A stretch of DNA of 64,000 nucleotides from Telluribacter humicola (GTDB lineage: Bacteria; Bacteroidota; Bacteroidia; Cytophagales; Spirosomataceae): assembly GCF_017355935.1 (NCBI RefSeq), contig NZ_JAFIQT010000001.1, positions 1,674,001 to 1,738,000 on the forward strand. The letters run 5' to 3'. The translations under genes and the position numbers were made by a program. The notes under the pieces were generated by a model. The model made no database searches. It had not been told where the DNA came from and saw nothing but the letters and a program-made list of their open reading frames with translations. This document shows, piece by piece, positions 59,628 through 64,000 of the stretch. Each line of letters starts with the position of its first letter. The first letter of the stretch is position 1.

Positions 59628-60356
59628 ATGAAAATCCATCTAACCTTTGTTATTCTGGGCATTACTACCCTAAGTTGTTCTTCGTCTACTTCACAATCCA
59701 GGCAATCCTCAGATAGTACTGTATATACTTATAAGACAGCCTCCTCTGATGGTATTGGGAAAATGTACCTGGGGAGGGAGATTGCTCATGTAATGGGATT
59801 TGCCGGGGCTGCTTGGCTCGAGCGCGACGAGCGGCAGGAGGAAGAAAACACGGAGCTGGCTATCAGTAAACTACCTGTTGATAGCCGTAGTATAGTGGCT
59901 GATATTGGAGCGGGTACGGGGTATTACACCTTCAGGATTGCCAAACGGGTACCTCAGGGGAAGGTATATGCCGTAGATGTGCAGGATGAGTCGGTGCGTT
60001 TTCTTGAAAAGCGGGCAAAAGAGATAGGCGCTACAAATGTGGAGGCAGTCAAGGGTAGTGCTAAGTCCCCCAACTTACCAGCTAATACGGTGGATCTGGC
60101 GCTGATGGTGGATGTATACCATGAGCTGGAATACCCGCACGAAATGCTGCAGGCCATACATAAGTCTTTGAAACCGGATGGGAAACTACTGTTGCTGGAG
60201 TACCGGGCCGAGGACCTTGCGATACCAATCAAGAGGTTGCATAAACTAAGTGCGGTGCAGGCTAACAAGGAGCTGGCGGCAAACGGCTTCAAGCTCATTC
60301 AACGGGGAGACTTTCTGCCTATTCAGCACTTCCTCCTTTATCAGAAGGTGGAGTGA
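59628..60356 (+). CDS. SAM-dependent methyltransferase with a lipoprotein signal
   Basis: The 242-residue protein has a class I methyltransferase fold at about 75-215: VADIGAGTGYYTFRIAKRV (SAM motif I), VYAVDVQDESVRFLEKRAK, VEAVKGSAKSPNLPANTVD and LALMVDVYHELEYPHEMLQ. Its N-terminus is a lipoprotein signal (MKIHLTFVILGITTLSC, Cys 17) and a Ser-rich linker, so it should be exported. SAM is made in the cytoplasm, so an exported methyltransferase is odd; the signal is seen in related Bacteroidota proteins. It may bind another ligand, or act before export. A symmetric terminator follows. Confidence 0.88.
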   Translation: MKIHLTFVILGITTLSCSSSTSQSRQSSDSTVYTYKTASSDGIGKMYLGREIAHVMGFAGAAWLERDERQEEENTELAISKLPVDSRSIVADIGAGTGYYTFRIAKRVPQGKVYAVDVQDESVRFLEKRAKEIGATNVEAVKGSAKSPNLPANTVDLALMVDVYHELEYPHEMLQAIHKSLKPDGKLLLLEYRAEDLAIPIKRLHKLSAVQANKELAANGFKLIQRGDFLPIQHFLLYQKVE

Positions 60357-60381
60357 TATGTTAAGTACTCACCCGATGTAT

Positions 60382-60425
60382 AAAAGAAACGGGCGTGAAG
60401 CTTTTGCTCCACGCCCGTTTCTTTT
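60382..60425. terminator. symmetric terminator
   Basis: AAAAGAAACGGGCGTG pairs with CACGCCCGTTTCTTTT over 16 bases, with AGC/GCT pairing in the loop. It lies between convergent genes (stops at 60356 and 60439). Confidence 0.9.
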
Positions 60426-60438
60426 ATAATTTGGAGTA

Positions 60439-63400
60439 TTACATACCTCCGTTCATGAACTCAATCCAATCTACTGAGAACAAAGGCTTGTCCTTAGCAG
60501 TAGGATTTTTGAACACAAAGAAAAGTTTGCGGCGGCGGTTGTCTGCCGGTACCTTAAGAGGTAAGGTAGCCTCTGAATTGAAGTCCGCTCCTATGGTCGT
60601 TTCTCCAATGGTTTGTCCTGTAGGGGAGTCAAGGCGTACCTCAAGGATACCGCCTGCCGTACGTGCACTGCTGGAGGTTGCTTTTACCTTCAGATTGCTA
60701 ACTCCGGTCAGATCAATATCATCAAAGCTGAAGTAGCTTCCATCCTTTGTACCAACAACTATCTCGCTGGTAGTATTAGGCATTTTGAACTTCATGATGT
60801 CTTTACCTCCATCGTTCATACTAGCCTTTACACGAGCCGGACGTAGAGCTACTGAGCTCATACCAGTCATTGGGCCAATCTGTCCGTTACCTTTGTCAGT
60901 ATAGGTTGCAGTGAAGATATATGAACCGTCTTTTGTCTGTGCTTTGGGAACGAAGTTACCCTGCAGAGCCATTTGATTCTCCTCTTTTTTGTTGTTAGCC
61001 AGTGACAGGATGTACTTCACCATTTCTTCGGCTTCATCCTGCTTCAGCTGAGGGTGAGCGCTCATAGCCTGCTCGCCCCATACACCACCACCACCTTTGA
61101 TTACCTTCTCGGATAGTCTTTTTACAGCGTTGCGGTCACGCTGGTACTTCTTGGATACTTCCATGTAAGCAGGTCCTACGGATCTCTGATCCAGTGAGTG
61201 ACATGCCTTACAGTCGCTTAACTCAATCAGACGACGGCCGGTAGAAAATCCGGTACCGGTCTGGTGTCCCTGAGCGAGTACCGCTTTGTCAAAGCCTTCC
61301 ATGAAGTTAACGTTGAACATTACTTCGTCAGAAGGGATAGTACCTTTGTCCAGGCTACCGTCTTCCTTATCAGCTACTTTTACCTGATACTCAACCGGCT
61401 TGTTTTCCCAGTAGAAAGACTTGTTGCCTTTGATAGCGATATCAACCTTAGGTACATCGTTACCTACTTTGATGATCAGGTTAGTGGTACCGCTGTTACC
61501 GGCAGCATCAGTTACCTTCAGAGTAGCGGTATATTCACCGGGCTTAGAGTAGGTGAATTTAGGGTTAGCTTGGGTACTCTTAGGTAGTCCTTTACCGAAA
61601 TTCCACTCATACTTAATAGCATCTCCGTCGAAATCTTTCGATCCCTGTGAGGTGAATGCCACCGTCAAAGGAGCAGCACCTACTGATTTGTCAACTTTGG
61701 CTTCGGCTACCGGAGGGCGGTTACCCGCATTGTAGGTAATACGTGACAGGCGGGCATCATCATTCTGAGCAAACCAGTTGCTACCGTATTCCAGCATATA
61801 CAATGATCCATCCTTCGCGAACTGCATATCCATTGGGTGGCTGAAGCTGGCGTTAGGCATGAATTTCTCCATCATTACAAAGTCGCCATCCTTAGTCATT
61901 GTTACCGGGTTGATCCAGTTACGCATCCACTCATAAGCAAACAGCTTTCCGTCGTAGTAGCGGGGGAATTTAACCTTGCTATCGGCAGCGAAGTCATCGT
62001 AGTAGTATACAGGACCCGCCATGGCATTACGGCCACCTTTACCTACGATAGGACCAAAATCAGGTGACTCAGCGTAAGGATAGTAGATAAATGCTTTCTG
62101 CGCAGGAGGTAGCTCCTTCAGACCAGTGATGCGGGTTGAAGGGTTGATTGGCTTCTCAGGATCGAAGTAACGGCCGGCGGTACTATCGGAGAAGTCAAAG
62201 TTGCGGTAAGGCTTATTGTCACCTACGAATAGAGGCCAACCAAAGTACCCGGCTTTACGAGCCTGGTTGATCTCATCATGTCCACGTGGGCCACGCTTCG
62301 GGTTATCTTCGCCCGCATCAGGACCTACTTCACCCCAGTAGAGGAATCCAGTACGCTGATCCACCGAAATACGGTACGGGTTACGGTTACCCATTACGTA
62401 AATTTCGGGGCGAGCACCCTGAGTACCCTTAGGGAACAGGTTGCCTTCGGGAATATCATAACCACCTTCGGCACGAGGCTTAATACGCAGGATCTTACCG
62501 CGCAGGTCGTTGGTGTTACTTGATGAATTAAGGGCGCTGTACTTCTCGCGGCCCGGACGCTGGTCGATAGGAGCGAAGCCGTTTGAGAAGAATGGGTTGG
62601 TATTATCACCAGTTGAGAGGTACAGGTTGCCCTGACGGTCCCAGGCGATAGAACCACCCGTATGGCAGCAGTCATTCTGACCACCGATGCGGTGCTCAGC
62701 TACATTCAGGAGTAGCTGCTCGGTATCCATGAGCAGTTTGTTGTTGGTATCATCCCACTTCACACGTACCAGACGGTTGTTGGTATCGGGCTTAACAGCC
62801 GAGTAGTACAGGTACACCCAGCTATTGTCCTTAAAGTTAGGGTCAATGTTGATACCCATCAGACCATACTCACGCTCGAAGTGAACCGGAATGTTGTTGA
62901 TGGTCTGGGTACTGTTGGTCTTTGGGTTGTACATCTTCACGGCACCCTTACGCTCGGTAAAGAGTACTTTGCCGTTGTCAAGTACTACCAGCTCAGTAGG
63001 CTCGTCCAGTTTGTCTACCAGTACAGTCCTGGTGAAGCGGTTCTCCTCGGGACGGGAGTTGCTATAGTCAAGCTTACCGGCCATTACGTACTGCAGACCA
63101 CCCATCAGGTGCTTCTTGAATACAGGATCGCTGAACGTCTCATCGGCGTGGCCAAAGTTGGTATAGAAAGCTTTACCACCATCATACTCGTGGTACCAGG
63201 ACATGGGGTGGTCATCACCCATCTTACCTTCTTTGTACGTTTTCTCGTCGATCTTCACCAGTACCTTTACGTCCTTGTTGAAGCTCTTGAAATCGTAAAA
63301 TTCATCCTTGATCTTCCAGCGATCCGGGAAGCCCTTCATGGAAGGGTGATCGCGGTTAACCGGAAATGCTTCACCCATCTGTACATTGGGGTTGCCTGGA

Positions 63401-63819
63401 TGGCTGGCAAAGTAAGCTCCGGACAGTTTGTTGTACCAGGGCCATTCATATTCAGTATCAGTGGCGGCATGTATACCTACATAACCTCCACCAGCCTGGA
63501 TGTATCTTTCAAATGCAACTTGCTGTTCGTCATTGAGCACATCACCAGTTGTGCTTAGGAAAATTACGGCATTGTACTTTTTAAGATTCTGATCGGTAAA
63601 AAGGGCAGAATTCTCAGTAGTATCTACGGCAAATCCATTCTCTTTTCCCATCTGCATTATTGCCGCTTTTCCCGTAGGGATTGAAGCGTGGCGGAATCCC
63701 TGTGTTTTTGAAAACACAAGTACCCGCTTTCCGGGGGAGGTGTTCTGGGCGGCAGCCTGATATCCGCTAAAAGCAAGCAGACACATGCACATAGCCCACA
63801 AGGTCCCCTTTACATACAT
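60439..63819 (-). CDS. ThuA / PQQ glucose-dehydrogenase-like / PKD / cytochrome c protein
   Basis: This exported protein of about 1,126 residues joins a ThuA domain (about 30-250, VLVFSKTQGFRHASIPTGKA and YVGIHAATDTEYEWPWYN) and a sorbosone/glucose dehydrogenase-type beta-propeller (about 255-685; LDEPTELVVLDNGKVLFTER, GQNDCCHTGGSIAWDRQG). A PKD domain follows (about 695-785, VAFTSQGSKDFDGDAIKYEW), then one cytochrome c domain (haem site CKACHSLDQRSVGPAY at about 900) and a CBM6-like tail (about 985-1120). The signal peptide is MYVKGTLWAMCMCLLAFSG; the ATG at 63819 fits it best, and 63837 adds six residues. The layout is frequent in Bacteroidota and Planctomycetota that degrade polysaccharide. 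Electrons from sugar oxidation may pass to the haem; that is inference. Confidence 0.93.
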   Translation of the reverse strand: MYVKGTLWAMCMCLLAFSGYQAAAQNTSPGKRVLVFSKTQGFRHASIPTGKAAIMQMGKENGFAVDTTENSALFTDQNLKKYNAVIFLSTTGDVLNDEQQVAFERYIQAGGGYVGIHAATDTEYEWPWYNKLSGAYFASHPGNPNVQMGEAFPVNRDHPSMKGFPDRWKIKDEFYDFKSFNKDVKVLVKIDEKTYKEGKMGDDHPMSWYHEYDGGKAFYTNFGHADETFSDPVFKKHLMGGLQYVMAGKLDYSNSRPEENRFTRTVLVDKLDEPTELVVLDNGKVLFTERKGAVKMYNPKTNSTQTINNIPVHFEREYGLMGINIDPNFKDNSWVYLYYSAVKPDTNNRLVRVKWDDTNNKLLMDTEQLLLNVAEHRIGGQNDCCHTGGSIAWDRQGNLYLSTGDNTNPFFSNGFAPIDQRPGREKYSALNSSSNTNDLRGKILRIKPRAEGGYDIPEGNLFPKGTQGARPEIYVMGNRNPYRISVDQRTGFLYWGEVGPDAGEDNPKRGPRGHDEINQARKAGYFGWPLFVGDNKPYRNFDFSDSTAGRYFDPEKPINPSTRITGLKELPPAQKAFIYYPYAESPDFGPIVGKGGRNAMAGPVYYYDDFAADSKVKFPRYYDGKLFAYEWMRNWINPVTMTKDGDFVMMEKFMPNASFSHPMDMQFAKDGSLYMLEYGSNWFAQNDDARLSRITYNAGNRPPVAEAKVDKSVGAAPLTVAFTSQGSKDFDGDAIKYEWNFGKGLPKSTQANPKFTYSKPGEYTATLKVTDAAGNSGTTNLIIKVGNDVPKVDIAIKGNKSFYWENKPVEYQVKVADKEDGSLDKGTIPSDEVMFNVNFMEGFDKAVLAQGHQTGTGFSTGRRLIELSDCKACHSLDQRSVGPAYMEVSKKYQRDRNAVKRLSEKVIKGGGGVWGEQAMSAHPQLKQDEAEEMVKYILSLANNKKEENQMALQGNFVPKAQTKDGSYIFTATYTDKGNGQIGPMTGMSSVALRPARVKASMNDGGKDIMKFKMPNTTSEIVVGTKDGSYFSFDDIDLTGVSNLKVKATSSSARTAGGILEVRLDSPTGQTIGETTIGADFNSEATLPLKVPADNRRRKLFFVFKNPTAKDKPLFSVDWIEFMNGGM

Positions 63820-63874
63820 TTTAGAAAGGTCACACATTGTTATTAGGACTGATTGGGTTGGTTTTAAAATCTTT

Positions 63875-63882
63875 CAAAGTTA
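63875..63882 (-). promoter_or_regulatory. -7 promoter box for the ThuA/PQQ gene
   Basis: On the minus strand TAACTTTG matches TAnnTTTG. It lies 38 bases before the ATG at 63837 and 56 before the one at 63819. No clear -33 element. Confidence 0.5.
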
Positions 63883-63943
63883 CTACTCAAAACGTTACGT
63901 TTTAGTGAAATCTTGTGATTTTTCGATGAGTATAAACAGAAAA

Positions 63944-63971
63944 TCCTGCCATTATCAAAAGACTGGCAGGA
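63944..63971. terminator. hairpin near the window end
   Basis: TCCTGCCA pairs with TGGCAGGA around a 12-base loop. T runs lie on both sides (TTTT at 63974-63977 on the plus strand; TTTT at the other edge on the minus strand). It may end a minus-strand gene that lies beyond the window. Confidence 0.45.
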
Positions 63972-64000
63972 CCCTTTTATACTTAATGTATTTCTTACAG

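Noticed and set aside
62881-63558. 225-codon plus-strand frame opposite the ThuA domain
   Set aside because: The minus-strand protein is a clear multi-domain enzyme; the antisense frame has no recognisable feature.

Overview
The window looks like a stretch of chromosome from a Bacteroidota of the order Cytophagales (Spirosoma/Dyadobacter-like; the family placement is inference). The reasons are these. There is a PorX-type response regulator with a PglZ domain and a type IX secretion (T9SS) sorting-domain protein. There are FecR/ECF and STN-domain genes, LruC, ThuA/PQQ, DUF1593 and TIGR02757 proteins, and many lipoproteins and signal peptides. Several promoters match the Bacteroidota -7 box TAnnTTTG. 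The DNA is about half G+C, and the tetramer GTAC appears unusually common. I see no phage, integrase, transposase, CRISPR array, rRNA or tRNA. The gene content is mostly core with scattered accessory genes.

Layout. 1-3.2 kb is the most accessory-looking part: an unrecognised acidic small protein, a short CrtO-like membrane protein and a secreted TlpA-type thioredoxin protein, with copies of one short palindromic repeat on both sides of the last. 3.2-8.6 kb holds a LolC/E-like permease, then a NamZ exo-muramidase with a NagB-type deaminase (cell-wall sugar recycling), and glutamine-dependent NAD+ synthase. 8.7-16.6 kb holds a large lamin-tail/CotH surface protein behind a long RNA-type hairpin, then an ECF sigma / FecR / STN-barrel unit on the minus strand that has no TonB receptor beside it, and a DUF2807 protein. 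16.8-24.9 kb holds a PhoX-like lipoprotein, an imelysin-like/di-haem peroxidase fusion, an AraC regulator, a DinB protein, a SnoaL-like protein, a stand-alone TonB C-terminal domain and a GT39 glycosyltransferase. 25-31 kb holds a VanX-like dipeptidase, an orphan LuxR-type response regulator, and a PspC / small DUF5668 / LiaF-like envelope-stress operon, then a TrpF-like protein that lacks the catalytic cysteine.

31-44.5 kb holds mnmA (with a structured leader), a SelT/W/H protein, DUF983, a carboxylesterase, a second DinB protein, a DEAD-box helicase with a DbpA-type tail, a CinA-like protein, an S9 peptidase, a glycine-zipper lipoprotein, a DUF1593 nucleoside-hydrolase-like protein and a sugar isomerase-like protein. 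44.6-51.6 kb is housekeeping: ftsH, rsfS, birA, TMEM220, a T9SS cargo protein, a TPR lipoprotein, the SRP RNA gene with its promoter, transaldolase and ftsE. 51.7-64 kb holds an LruC lipoprotein, porX, kdsB, DUF4905, a LysM/RlpA-like protein, a TIGR02757 protein, a methyltransferase with a lipoprotein signal, and a 1.1-kilo-residue ThuA/PQQ/PKD/cytochrome c protein.

Most genes are single units separated by strong, often symmetric terminators. Recurring themes are envelope maintenance and recycling (NamZ, NagB, VanX-like, LysM, LiaF/PspC, FtsH, FtsE, KdsB) and secretion or surface display (PorX, T9SS cargo, CotH, LruC, STN-barrel). I found no clear new multigene system. The best leads are the wobble-paired 19-bp leader hairpin before the CotH gene, the ECF/FecR/STN-barrel unit without a receptor, the cysteine-less TrpF paralogue, and the G-quadruplex motif upstream of the sigma-factor gene.
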